Of a DNA stretch of 35,993 nt, positions 24,319-33,721 are shown in pieces. Positions within the stretch are counted from its first letter, which is position 1, and every line of letters starts with the position of its first letter. Source of the DNA: Acidiferrobacteraceae bacterium (GTDB lineage: Bacteria; Pseudomonadota; Gammaproteobacteria; Acidiferrobacterales; Sulfurifustaceae); contig JAJPKH010000039.1 of assembly GCA_021323795.1 (NCBI GenBank), positions 1-35,993 on the forward strand. The letters are read 5' to 3'. The notes beneath the pieces were generated by a model. That model had not been told where the DNA came from. It saw nothing but the letters and a program-made list of their open reading frames with translations, and ran no database searches. Both the position numbers and the translations under genes were made by a program.

Positions 24319-25379
24319 TAAAATAACGAATCGACGGAAAATCCCGCGCGTTCCAGAATAACGCGCAGACGCTTCAAAGCCTCGACTTGTATTTGGCGTA
24401 CACGCTCGCGCGTGACGCCGATATCCGCCCCGACTTCCTCCAGCGTGGAAATCTCGCGACTGTTGAGGCCGAAGCGGCGCTCCACCACCTCCCGCTGTTT
24501 GTCGTTCAACTCGTTCAACCAGGACTCGATCAACGCTTGCAGATCCTCCCGCTGCTGCGCCTTTTCCGGATCGAGCGTGCGCTCGTCGGCGATGGCATCG
24601 AGCAATGAACGATCGGGATCGTCGTCGAGCGGCGCATCCACCGAGGCGAGGCGCTCGTTGAGACCGAGCATACCCTTGACGTCCTCGATCGGCTTATCGA
24701 GAAGCTGGGCGACTTCCTCCGGCGTCGGCTCGTGATCGAGCTTCTGCGACAAATAACGCGCCGCACGCTGGTAGATATTGATCTCCTTCAGCACGTGGAC
24801 GGGCAGACGGATGGTGCGCGTCTGGTTCATGATGCCGCGCTCGATCGTTTGGCGTATCCACCACGTGGCGTAGGTGGAAAAACGAAAACCGCGCTCCGGG
24901 TCGAATTTCTCGACCGCGCGGATGAGGCCGAGGTTGCCTTCTTCTATTAGGTCGAGCAGCGCGAGGCCGCGGTTCATGTAGCGCCGCGCGATTTTGACGA
25001 CCAGGCGCAGGTTGCTCTCGATCATGCGCCGCCGCGCCGCCGCGTCGCCCTTCTGCGCTTTGCGCGCGTAGTACACTTCCTCTTCGGCCGTGAGGAGCGG
25101 CGAGAATCCTATTTCCTTCAGGTAAAGACGGGTGGCGTCCGCCTGGACGTAAGTTTCTTCGCCCGCCGATTCGCTCTCCTCGGCGTCGGCAGCCGCCGTT
25201 TCGACGACCGTTTCCCGCTCTTCTTCGGCCTCGGTCTCTCTGTCGGTGTCAGTATCGCTCTCGCGGTCCTCTTCGACGGGAACGGCTTCGTCCGCCTCTT
25301 CGACGGACCGAGACAATTGTTTATCGCCGTCGGGCGACTTGCCCTTCTTGCGTGGCTGGGAGGCTTTGCGTGGCGGCAT
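24318..25379 (-). CDS. rpoS: RNA polymerase sigma factor RpoS
   Basis: RpoS directs stationary-phase and general stress transcription. The 353-residue protein matches E. coli RpoS from [26 protein letters not shown] (residue 81 on; region 1.2) through region 2 ([35 protein letters not shown] core) and region 3. The region 4 helix-turn-helix is [18 protein letters not shown]. The N-terminal extension is about 25 residues longer than in E. coli, opening with a basic stretch ([13 protein letters not shown]) and continuing strongly acidic. The start is 1 bp after the nlpD stop, with AAGAAG as ribosome-binding site inside nlpD. As in other gammaproteobacteria, an additional rpoS promoter inside nlpD is likely but I could not place it. 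Confidence 0.96.
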   Translation of the reverse strand: MPPRKASQPRKKGKSPDGDKQLSRSVEEADEAVPVEEDRESDTDTDRETEAEEERETVVETAAADAEESESAGEETYVQADATRLYLKEIGFSPLLTAEEEVYYARKAQKGDAAARRRMIESNLRLVVKIARRYMNRGLALLDLIEEGNLGLIRAVEKFDPERGFRFSTYATWWIRQTIERGIMNQTRTIRLPVHVLKEINIYQRAARYLSQKLDHEPTPEEVAQLLDKPIEDVKGMLGLNERLASVDAPLDDDPDRSLLDAIADERTLDPEKAQQREDLQALIESWLNELNDKQREVVERRFGLNSREISTLEEVGADIGVTRERVRQIQVEALKRLRVILERAGFSVDSLF

Positions 25380-25380
25380 A

Positions 25381-26307
25381 TTACTTCTTCGGAAGGTATT
25401 CCAATGGATCGACGGGTGTACCGCGGCGGCGAATTTCGAAATGCAGCTTGATCCTATCGGTTCCGCTGCTGCCCATCGCGGCGATTTTCTGTCCGGGTTT
25501 AATCACACTCCCTTCTTGCACGTAAATTGCGGCGCAATGCGCGTACGCACTGAGGAAGTCGGCGTTATGTTTGATGATGATAAGCTGGCCGTATCCGCGA
25601 AGTCCACTGCCTTGATACACGACGGTGCCCGACGCGGCGGCGCGAATGGTTTGTCCGGCGGTTCCTGCGATGTCGACTCCTTTCGCGGCGTCGTTCGGCG
25701 CGAAGCGGGCGATGATCGCGCCATCCGTCGGCCAGATCCACTCGATCGATCGCAGCGTCGGCGTCTCCGCCGCGGCCGCCTTGGATTTGGGCGCGCGGGC
25801 GCGCGGCGGAGGCGGTGCTGCGGTGGCATCGGCGGGCGGCGTCAAACGCAATCGTTGCCCGGGTTTTAGATGATACGGCGCCTCGAGCGAATTCCAGGCG
25901 GCGAGGTCCTGCTGGCGGATGCCCGTCGATTTCGCTATCGAGTACAGCGTCTCCCCTTTTACGACCGTCCGGAACGACGATCCGCCGCCCGCCGCTTTGG
26001 GGCTCGCCGGCGGTGGATAAAGACGCAGCTTCTGCCCCGGCTTGATGACGTACGGCGGTTCGAGCCCGTTCCAGCTCGCTACATCGCGATAGTCCCGTCC
26101 TGATTCCCAGGCGATGCTGTATAGCGTGTCACCCGCGCGTACCACACGAAAAGTGGATTCCGGCTGTCGCACGGCGGCGCCGCGATCCTGCACCGGTGCG
26201 ACGGTATGGGTGCCACAGGCATTGAAAATTGGAACAAACACCAATATCGCCAAAGCGGGTGCAAACAGCCGGCGATCGCGCGGGCGCGCCTCGGCGCTGA
26301 CACTCAG
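25381..26307 (-). CDS. nlpD: Lipoprotein NlpD, LysM/degenerate LytM amidase activator
   Basis: NlpD is an outer-membrane lipoprotein that activates the AmiC amidase during cell separation. Two LysM repeats are visible ([15 protein letters not shown]... and [15 protein letters not shown]...), then a Pro/Ala linker and a LytM/M23 domain. The metal-binding residues are lost: the H-x3-D site reads KGVD and the terminal HxH reads KLH, as in activator-type proteins. No ATG or GTG opens this frame. I chose CTG 26307, which overlaps the pcm stop as CTGA with GAGGA six bases upstream. It gives 308 residues with a basic n-region (RPRDRR), hydrophobic core and lipobox FNAC (Cys31). TTG 26253 is the alternative but would leave a stub signal peptide. 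Confidence 0.88.
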   Translation of the reverse strand: MSVSAEARPRDRRLFAPALAILVFVPIFNACGTHTVAPVQDRGAAVRQPESTFRVVRAGDTLYSIAWESGRDYRDVASWNGLEPPYVIKPGQKLRLYPPPASPKAAGGGSSFRTVVKGETLYSIAKSTGIRQQDLAAWNSLEAPYHLKPGQRLRLTPPADATAAPPPPRARAPKSKAAAAETPTLRSIEWIWPTDGAIIARFAPNDAAKGVDIAGTAGQTIRAAASGTVVYQGSGLRGYGQLIIIKHNADFLSAYAHCAAIYVQEGSVIKPGQKIAAMGSSGTDRIKLHFEIRRRGTPVDPLEYLPKK

Positions 26308-26936
26308 GACAGATCCTCGACCAAAGGCACGAAACTCACACGCTCCAGATGTTCGCGCGTGTACCCCGTCTCATGGCGCTGAATCAGAAGCAGCTCCTGA
26401 ACGCTGTCGGGCCCCACGGGAATCACGAGCCGCGCCCCTATTGCCAGCTGCGACAGCAACGCCTCGGGAAGCGATGCGGCCGCCGCAGTGACGATAATGC
26501 CGTCGTAAGGCGCGTGTTCCGGCCAGCCGCGGCTGCCGTCGCCGAACCGGTATTGCACGTTACGAACTCCGACGCGCACGAGCCGGCCACGCGTGAGCTT
26601 CTGCAGCGGCTCGAGGCGTTCGATCGTGTAAACCTGCTTTGCGATGCGAGCGAGCACCGCGGTTTGATAACCGGAGCCCGTTCCGACTTCCAGCACCTTG
26701 TCCAAGAGACGCCCGGCCCGCAGCACTTCGGTCATGCGCGCGACGATATAAGGCTGCGAGATCGTTTGACCGTAGCCGATCGGGAGTGCGGTATCCTCGT
26801 AGGCACGGCTCGCCAAAGCTTCGTCTATCAGGAGATGCCGGGGCACCGCGCGGATTGCGCCGAGGACGACGTCGTCTCGTATGCCTTCGGTACGCAGGCG
26901 CTGAATCAATCGCTCGCGCGTCCGCTGGGATGTCAT
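26304..26936 (-). CDS. pcm: Protein-L-isoaspartate O-methyltransferase
   Basis: Pcm methylates isoaspartyl residues in aged proteins to start their repair, using S-adenosylmethionine. The 210-residue protein has [27 protein letters not shown] (in part), [13 protein letters not shown], the SAM motif [16 protein letters not shown], and [10 protein letters not shown], ending in [14 protein letters not shown] 26936 aligns with the E. coli start and has GAAGG 8 nt upstream; GTG 26963 would add nine residues with no ribosome-binding site. It lies between surE and nlpD in the conserved stress operon. Confidence 0.96.
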   Translation of the reverse strand: MTSQRTRERLIQRLRTEGIRDDVVLGAIRAVPRHLLIDEALASRAYEDTALPIGYGQTISQPYIVARMTEVLRAGRLLDKVLEVGTGSGYQTAVLARIAKQVYTIERLEPLQKLTRGRLVRVGVRNVQYRFGDGSRGWPEHAPYDGIIVTAAAASLPEALLSQLAIGARLVIPVGPDSVQELLLIQRHETGYTREHLERVSFVPLVEDLS

Positions 26937-26971
26937 GCCGATACCTTCGAGATCAGGCTTCACGATGCGCG

Positions 26972-27718
26972 TTACAGCTTCTTGAGCCAGGACGATACTT
27001 GCTCGAGCGCAGTATAACGAGTCATATTGACCTGCAAAGGGGTGATGGCGACGGCGTTACGGCGGATCGCGTCGAAGTCCGTGCCGGGGCCCGCATCCGC
27101 TTCCGGACCGGCCTTACCGATCCAGTAGACCGGTTTGCCGTGCGGGTCGGAAGCACGGAAGACGGCCTCGGCTCGGTGGCGATGGCCGAGGCGCGTCGCT
27201 TCGAAGGCGGTAATCTGCTCAAGCGGCAGATCCGGAACATTTACGTTGAGAATGGTATCCGCGGGCAGCGGTTCGCGCTTCAACTGATGCACCAGGCGCA
27301 CCGCGACGTGTGCCGCGGTTTCAAAGTAGCGGGCGTCGAAGCCGACCAGTGACACGGCGATCGCGGGGGCGCCGAGGAAGCGCCCTTCGACAGCCGCTGC
27401 GACGGTGCCTGAATACAATACGTCGTCGCCTAAATTTGCGCCACGATTGATGCCGGAAATCACCATGTCCGGTTGATCCTCCATCAAACCGGTAATGGCC
27501 AAGTGCACACAGTCCGTCGGCGTGCCATCCACGCACAAGAATCCGTTCTCGCCTCGCCGCGCCCGCAATGGCCGATCGAGCGTCAGCGAATTGCTCGCCC
27601 CGCTCCGATCGCGGTCCGGCGCGACGACATCCACCTCGGCAAATTCCTTCAATGCACGGGCGAGACAGGCGAGGCCGGGCGCGAGATAGCCGTCGTCGTT
27701 GCTAACGAGAATACGCAT
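26972..27718 (-). CDS. surE: 5'/3'-nucleotidase SurE
   Basis: SurE is a metal-dependent survival nucleotidase acting on nucleoside monophosphates and short polyphosphate. The 248-residue protein starts [16 protein letters not shown], with the metal ligands Asp8-Asp9. It continues with [26 protein letters not shown], and the [22 protein letters not shown] block containing the catalytic Asn. ATG 27718 fits the family N-terminus exactly. It is the first gene of surE-pcm-nlpD-rpoS. I could not identify a convincing promoter in the spacer upstream. Confidence 0.97.
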   Translation of the reverse strand: MRILVSNDDGYLAPGLACLARALKEFAEVDVVAPDRDRSGASNSLTLDRPLRARRGENGFLCVDGTPTDCVHLAITGLMEDQPDMVISGINRGANLGDDVLYSGTVAAAVEGRFLGAPAIAVSLVGFDARYFETAAHVAVRLVHQLKREPLPADTILNVNVPDLPLEQITAFEATRLGHRHRAEAVFRASDPHGKPVYWIGKAGPEADAGPGTDFDAIRRNAVAITPLQVNMTRYTALEQVSSWLKKL

Positions 27719-28198
<480 letters not shown>

Positions 28199-28244
28199 GA
28201 CAGGTAACTACCGCACGTGACAATCGTCTACTTAGTGCGCCGCT

Positions 28245-28273
28245 ATGATACGCGAGAGCGGACGGGGTGACAA
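28245..28273 (-). promoter_or_regulatory. Sigma-70 promoter of tRNA-Pro
   Basis: On the minus strand TTGTCA (28273-28268) and TATCAT (28250-28245) are exactly 17 bp apart, each matching consensus at five of six positions. The start would be near 28238, about 40 nt upstream of the mature tRNA. Confidence 0.7.
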
Positions 28274-28315
28274 AGTTGAAATTAATTACTAACGACAGAG
28301 AGCGGGCGGAGACGT

Positions 28316-28675
28316 CTAGCGCTCGTCGAGCATGCGCAGCACGCCTTCGAGCTCGCTGATCAGTTCCTGAATGGTTTTCGCGCGGTTGGCGTCGAGCGGC
28401 TCCGGGTTCTCGAGCGCGAGTTTGTTGCGCGCCCCGCTGATGGTAAACCCTTCGACATAGAGCAGAGTGCGTATTTGGCGGATGAGCACGACGTCGTGAC
28501 GCTGGTAATAGCGCCGGTTGCCGCGCCGTTTCACCGGCTTCAACTGCGGAACCTCCTGCTCCCAGTAACGCAGCACGTGCGGCTTGACCGCACAAAGGTC
28601 GCTCACTTCCCCGATCGTAAAGTAACGCTTACTGGGTATCGGAGGAAGCTCAAGATTGTCGGCCGGATCAAGCAT
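28316..28675 (-). CDS. MerR-family transcriptional regulator
   Basis: This 119-residue protein has an N-terminal MerR winged helix-turn-helix ([24 protein letters not shown], residues 18 on, with [15 protein letters not shown]) and a short coiled-coil C-terminus. It lacks the conserved cysteines of metal-sensing members, so its effector is unknown. It is the MerR gene commonly found immediately after ihfA. Its ATG lies inside the end of ihfA (8-bp overlap), so it is translationally coupled. The target genes cannot be told from the sequence. Confidence 0.92.
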   Translation of the reverse strand: MLDPADNLELPPIPSKRYFTIGEVSDLCAVKPHVLRYWEQEVPQLKPVKRRGNRRYYQRHDVVLIRQIRTLLYVEGFTISGARNKLALENPEPLDANRAKTIQELISELEGVLRMLDER

Positions 28676-29018
28676 TCACTTCAGCCTGCTTATTCGCCTT
28701 GTCCACTGAGGCAACCCGGTCTGCGTTGAGACGTGCATTGCGTTCGACCCGTTCCTTCAGCTTGTGGCTCGCCCGGAAGGTGACGACGCGCCGCGCGGTG
28801 ATTGGAATTTCTTCGCCGGTTTTGGGGTTACGTCCCGGGCGCGGGTTCTTGTGTCGCAGCCCGAAATTTCCGAAGCCCGACAGCTTTACCTGCTCGCCAT
28901 TGACCAAGGCCGCCCGGATCTTCTCGAAAAAAAGCTCCACAAACTCCTTGGCTTCTCGTTTATTCAGGCCAAGTTCGTTGAAAAGACTTTCGGCAAGATC
29001 CGCTTTGGTCAGCGCCAT
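28668..29018 (-). CDS. ihfA: Integration host factor subunit alpha
   Basis: IhfA pairs with IhfB to bend DNA sharply; it assists sigma-54 promoters, recombination and replication. The 116-residue protein starts [26 protein letters not shown] and continues with [29 protein letters not shown] in blocks diagnostic of the alpha subunit, including the intercalating Pro of the beta arm. Its C-terminal tail is about 17 residues longer than E. coli IhfA (99 aa). It follows pheT by 46 bp, the conserved pheST-ihfA order, and overlaps the MerR gene. Confidence 0.96.
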   Translation of the reverse strand: MALTKADLAESLFNELGLNKREAKEFVELFFEKIRAALVNGEQVKLSGFGNFGLRHKNPRPGRNPKTGEEIPITARRVVTFRASHKLKERVERNARLNADRVASVDKANKQAEVNA

Positions 29019-29064
29019 GTTGGTTTACTCTGTCCGCTCGCGTTGTTTTGTTAGCTCAGCCACG

Positions 29065-31434
29065 CTATTGCCGCAGCTTCCCGCCCAGTTCGTCCCTCAG
29101 GCTGGAAATTACTTGCGTTATCAGCGCGTCTACCTCCGCTTCCCTAAGGGTGCGCGAAGAATGTTGTAAGGTCAAGCCCAAAGCCAGACTTTTTCTTCCC
29201 GAATCAATGCCTTCGCCGCGATACACATCGAACAGTTGAAGATTAACAAGCAAATTCCCCGCCACTTTTCTCACGAGGTCGATAATTTTTTCCGCTGTGG
29301 TGTCTTCCGAAACGACGATCGCGAGATCTCGGCGGATAGCCGGAAATCGGGAGATCTCGGCAAACACCGGCACGCTGCGCTGGGAAAGCGCAGCGAGCGT
29401 GATCTCGAACAATATGGCGGGTCCCGACTCGAAGCGCGCTTGTAGCGCCGGATGCAGGCTGCCCAACCACCCCACGTGATCCTTAGCGAAATATATAGCA
29501 GCACTCTGGCCGGGATGCAGCGCGGGATGCGCGGCCGCAACAAACCGAAATTCGTCCGAACGGCCGGTCAGCGCCAAAAGCGCTTCGATATCGCCCTTAA
29601 TGTCGTAATAATCGACTTCTCGCTCGGCGACACCCCACTGCTTCTCCGACGCCGCGCCGGATGCAACACCGGCGATGACCGGCTCTTCCAAGAGCGTGTC
29701 GTTACCAAGCCGGAAACGGTGCCCAAGTTCAAATATCCGTATCCGTGACTGTTGCCGGTTACGGTTATAACGGAGTGTCTGCAATAGCCCCGGCCACAAT
29801 GTAGCGCGCATGACCGCCATATCGGCGCTGATCGGATTCGCCAACGCCAGCGACGGCATGGTTGGATCGATACATTGCTGAAGCCCGGGGTCGACAAAAC
29901 TGTAGGTAATGACTTCTTGATAATCCCGATCCACCAGCAGCGCGCGCAGGCGCTTCGGCTCGAGCCGCGATTCCGAAGCGTCGGAAGCAGTCATCGGCAC
30001 CGACGGCAGGCGCGCGGGAATACTCGAATACCCGATAACACGCGCGACTTCCTCGATCAGGTCGGCTTCGATCCTGACATCGAAACGATAGGACGGCGGC
30101 ACCACCTGCCAGCCGTCGGCGGTCTTGCGCACCTGCATGCCAAGCGCCTTGAGTGCGCGCTCGACTTTCCCTACCGGCAGGACGCTGCCGAGAACGCGCT
30201 CCAGGCGCGCTCGGCGAAGCGTGATGTTGGCCCGCGGCTCGCGCTTGCCGCGCGCTTCTACAATCGGCCCCGGCGTGCCGCCGCTAATCGCCAGCAAGAG
30301 CTCGGTGGCGCGCTCAAGGGCGCGCACCTGAAGCTCCGGGTCCACGCCCCGCTCGAAGCGCTGCGACGATTCGGTCTGTATACCGAGCGCACGCGCGTGC
30401 TGCGCGATCGTCGCCGGATCGAAGCACGCGCTCTCGAGAAATACCGCCCGGGTTTGATCTCCGACCGCGGTGTCCTGTCCTCCCATAATACCGGCAAGGG
30501 CGATCGGTCCGCGGTCATCGGCAATGATCAAGCTTCCCGCCGGGGCCGTGAGGGTCCGTCCGTCGAGCAGAACCAACGATTCGTTTTCGCGGGCAGTACG
30601 AACCAGAATGGACCCACGAAGCTTATCGAGATCAAACGCGTGCATCGGTTGGCCCAGCTCGAGCATCACGTAGTTCGTCACGTCCACCATGGGACCCAAG
30701 CTGCGTAGGCCGGATCGCCGCAGCCGCTCGCGCATCCACATCGGTGTGGTTGCGCGCGGATCGAGCCCTTGCACCACCCGTCCCGCGTAGTGCGGACACT
30801 CGTTCTTGGCGATCAGCTTTACCGCGATGCGCTTGCGCGCCTTTGCCGCGATCTTGCGTTTCGTCACAACGTTAAGCCGCGCGCCCGTCAGCGCCGCCAC
30901 CTCGCGGGCGATGCCGGCAACGCTCAAACAGTCGCCGCGATTCGGGGTCACGTCAATTTCCAGGGTGACGTCGTCCAGCCGGAGGACCTCCGCGAGCGGT
31001 GCACCGACGCGGGCCGATGCGTCGAGCACCAGGAGCCCGCTCGCATCGTCCCCGAGGCCGAGCTCGGCTGCCGAGCACAGCATCCCGGAAGAGTCGATGC
31101 CTTGAATATTGGCCGCCTCGATCCGGCGTTCGCCGGGGAGAACGGCCCCGGGGAGCGCGAGCGGCGCCTTCATGCCGGCCGCGACATTCGGCGCTCCGCA
31201 CGCGACCTGCACGGTCTTGCCTCGACCCGCCTCCACTTCGCATATCATCAGTCGCTCCGCCGTGGGGTGCGCCGATGTCGAGCGCACTTTCCCGACCACG
31301 ACGTTCTCGAGCGGCGGCGCCACCGGCTCGATCGCGCCGACCTCGAGACCCGCTAACGTCAGGCGTTCCGCGAGCGCGCGCGCGTCCAGACGAGGCGAAG
31401 CCCATTCACGCAACCATTGATAGCTCAGCTTCAT
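29065..31434 (-). CDS. pheT: Phenylalanyl-tRNA synthetase beta subunit
   Basis: PheT forms the alpha2-beta2 synthetase with PheS. It contributes tRNA binding and editing of mischarged Tyr. The 789-residue protein (E. coli 795) has an N-terminal EMAP-type tRNA-binding domain (about 39-148, VVVGKVRSTSAHPTAERLMIC), B3/B4 editing and B5 domains (VTNYVMLELGQPMHAFDLDK; RRARLERVLGS), a catalytic-like core (DASESRLEPKRLRALLVDRDYQEVITYSF in part), and a C-terminal FDX-ACB anticodon domain (ISRFPAIRRDLAIVVSED). It lies 21 bp after pheS in one operon. Confidence 0.97.
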   Translation of the reverse strand: MKLSYQWLREWASPRLDARALAERLTLAGLEVGAIEPVAPPLENVVVGKVRSTSAHPTAERLMICEVEAGRGKTVQVACGAPNVAAGMKAPLALPGAVLPGERRIEAANIQGIDSSGMLCSAAELGLGDDASGLLVLDASARVGAPLAEVLRLDDVTLEIDVTPNRGDCLSVAGIAREVAALTGARLNVVTKRKIAAKARKRIAVKLIAKNECPHYAGRVVQGLDPRATTPMWMRERLRRSGLRSLGPMVDVTNYVMLELGQPMHAFDLDKLRGSILVRTARENESLVLLDGRTLTAPAGSLIIADDRGPIALAGIMGGQDTAVGDQTRAVFLESACFDPATIAQHARALGIQTESSQRFERGVDPELQVRALERATELLLAISGGTPGPIVEARGKREPRANITLRRARLERVLGSVLPVGKVERALKALGMQVRKTADGWQVVPPSYRFDVRIEADLIEEVARVIGYSSIPARLPSVPMTASDASESRLEPKRLRALLVDRDYQEVITYSFVDPGLQQCIDPTMPSLALANPISADMAVMRATLWPGLLQTLRYNRNRQQSRIRIFELGHRFRLGNDTLLEEPVIAGVASGAASEKQWGVAEREVDYYDIKGDIEALLALTGRSDEFRFVAAAHPALHPGQSAAIYFAKDHVGWLGSLHPALQARFESGPAILFEITLAALSQRSVPVFAEISRFPAIRRDLAIVVSEDTTAEKIIDLVRKVAGNLLVNLQLFDVYRGEGIDSGRKSLALGLTLQHSSRTLREAEVDALITQVISSLRDELGGKLRQ

Positions 31435-31455
31435 GGATCTAACCGGGCGCGTTGG

Positions 31456-32505
<1,050 letters not shown>

Positions 32506-32507
32506 CT

Positions 32508-32542
32508 AAAAATAAAAAGGGAAAGGTCGGGCGACCTTTCCC
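32508..32542 (-). terminator. Terminator/attenuator between rplT and pheS
   Basis: On the minus strand GGGAAAGGTC and GACCTTTCCC form a perfect 10-bp stem with a GCCC loop, followed directly by TTTTTATTTTT. This is a textbook rho-independent terminator placed 12 bp upstream of the pheS ATG. In E. coli this gap holds the pheM leader peptide and attenuator; here I find no short frame rich in Phe codons. A small hairpin with a GCGA loop (GCGCC/GGCGC) lies just upstream. Confidence 0.92.
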
Positions 32543-32583
32543 TTGCTTACTGCGCGCCTCGCGGCGCTTCGCGGGCCAACCGC

Positions 32584-32943
32584 TCAGCTCGCCAGTGCGG
32601 ATTTCGCTTTGTCAGCCAGCGCGGAAAAGGTCTTCTTGTCGTGTATCGCGAGATCGGCCAGCACTTTGCGGTCGAGCCCGATCGCGGCCTTTTTGAGTCC
32701 GTTCATAAATCGGCTGTAGGAAAGCCCGCACTCCCGCGCTTCGGCGTTGATGCGCGCTATCCAAAGCGCGCGAAAATCGCGCTTGCGCACGCGGCGGTCG
32801 CGGTAGGCGTACTGCCCCGCTTTCATGACCGCCTGGTTGGCGGTCTTGATGTTCTTGCGGCGGGCGTTGTAATAACCCTTGGCGCGGCTCAGTACCTTCT
32901 TGTGCCGCGCGCCGGTGGTCACTCCTCGTTTAACTCTAGGCAT
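32584..32943 (-). CDS. rplT: 50S ribosomal protein L20
   Basis: L20 is needed for early 50S assembly and in E. coli represses its own operon. The 119-residue protein has the very basic N-terminal tail ([18 protein letters not shown]) and the globular C-terminal domain with [20 protein letters not shown]. It follows rpmI by 8 bp in the conserved infC-rpmI-rplT order. Confidence 0.99.
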   Translation of the reverse strand: MPRVKRGVTTGARHKKVLSRAKGYYNARRKNIKTANQAVMKAGQYAYRDRRVRKRDFRALWIARINAEARECGLSYSRFMNGLKKAAIGLDRKVLADLAIHDKKTFSALADKAKSALAS

Positions 32944-32951
32944 CGCTCACC

Positions 32952-33149
32952 TCACGCGTACGGCAACATTTTGGCGACCAAGTGATTGTCCGACTTGTGG
33001 ACCATGGTCGTGCCGCGCAAGCCGCGCTTACGCTTGGAGCTCTTCTTCGTGAGGATGTGACGCAGGTGCGAATGGCTGCGCTTGAATCCGCCTTTGGCGG
33101 TGCGCTTGAAACGCTTCGCTGCGCCCCGGTTGGTTTTCAACTTGGGCAT
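32952..33149 (-). CDS. rpmI: 50S ribosomal protein L35
   Basis: L35 is a small basic protein of the large subunit. The 65-residue sequence [20 protein letters not shown] through [14 protein letters not shown] is characteristic. ATG 33149 matches the family start; the in-frame region upstream is intergenic spacer that forms a hairpin. Confidence 0.98.
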   Translation of the reverse strand: MPKLKTNRGAAKRFKRTAKGGFKRSHSHLRHILTKKSSKRKRGLRGTTMVHKSDNHLVAKMLPYA

Positions 33150-33170
33150 TGCTCGATACTCCGCATTCTC

Positions 33171-33197
33171 GTGCCGCCGATTATTCGGCGTAGGCAC
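33171..33197 (-). promoter_or_regulatory. Stem-loop in infC-rpmI spacer, candidate L20 operator element
   Basis: CGCCGA-ATAA-TCGGCG forms a perfect 6-bp stem with a tetraloop, extended after a 3-nt bulge by GTGC/GCAC. No U-tract follows, so it is not a terminator. In E. coli, L20 binds structured RNA just upstream of rpmI that mimics its 23S rRNA site; this element sits in the equivalent place. The L20 role is inferred from position only. Confidence 0.5.
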
Positions 33198-33202
33198 TAC
33201 AG

Positions 33203-33721
33203 TTAATGTTTATTGGGGCCGATGATCATTACCATCTGCCGGCCCTCAAGGCGCGGAAACTGCTCCACCGTGCCGTACTCTTTGAGGTCCGCTTCGACGC
33301 GCTTCAGGAGCTGCATGCCCAATTCCTGATGGGCCATCTCCCGACCGCGAAACCGCAGGGTAACTTTCGCTTTGTCCCCATTCTCGAGGAAACGTATCAG
33401 GTTGCGTAGTTTGACCTGATAGTCTCCGGTGTCCGTCCCCGGACGGAACTTCACTTCCTTGACTTGGATCTGCTTTTGCTTCTTCTTGGCCGCGTGCCGG
33501 CGTTTACTTTCCTCGTACTGAAATTTGCCGTAATTCATGATCCGGCAAACGGGCGGTGCGGCCTGGGGAGAAATCTCGACGAGGTCCAGTTCGGCTTCTT
33601 CTGCCTTACGTAACGCCTCCTGCACGGAAACGATGCCGATCTGCTGCCCGTCGGCGCCGATGAGTCGAACCTTCGGCGCATTGATCCGCCCGTTTATCCG
33701 TAATTCTTTATCCGACGCGAT
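33203..33721 (-). CDS. infC: Translation initiation factor IF-3 (AUC start)
   Basis: IF-3 checks the start codon-initiator tRNA pairing on the 30S subunit. The 172-residue protein aligns with E. coli IF-3: [28 protein letters not shown]-type [22 protein letters not shown] (in part), [19 protein letters not shown] and [13 protein letters not shown]. No ATG, GTG or TTG gives this N-terminus. The frame begins at ATC 33721, preceded by GGAGGAG with 7-nt spacing. A GTG at 33625 would delete a conserved 32-residue part. Rare start codons (AUU in E. coli) make infC autoregulated, because IF-3 discriminates against them. The start lies inside the end of thrS (14-bp overlap). Confidence 0.96.
   Translation of the reverse strand: MASDKELRINGRINAPKVRLIGADGQQIGIVSVQEALRKAEEAELDLVEISPQAAPPVCRIMNYGKFQYEESKRRHAAKKKQKQIQVKEVKFRPGTDTGDYQVKLRNLIRFLENGDKAKVTLRFRGREMAHQELGMQLLKRVEADLKEYGTVEQFPRLEGRQMVMIIGPNKH

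Noticed and set aside
26079-26303. GTG 26303 as the start of nlpD
   Set aside because: That codon is in a different frame, which encodes no signal peptide or LysM repeat. It would be usable only if the sequence contains an indel, so CTG 26307 was preferred.
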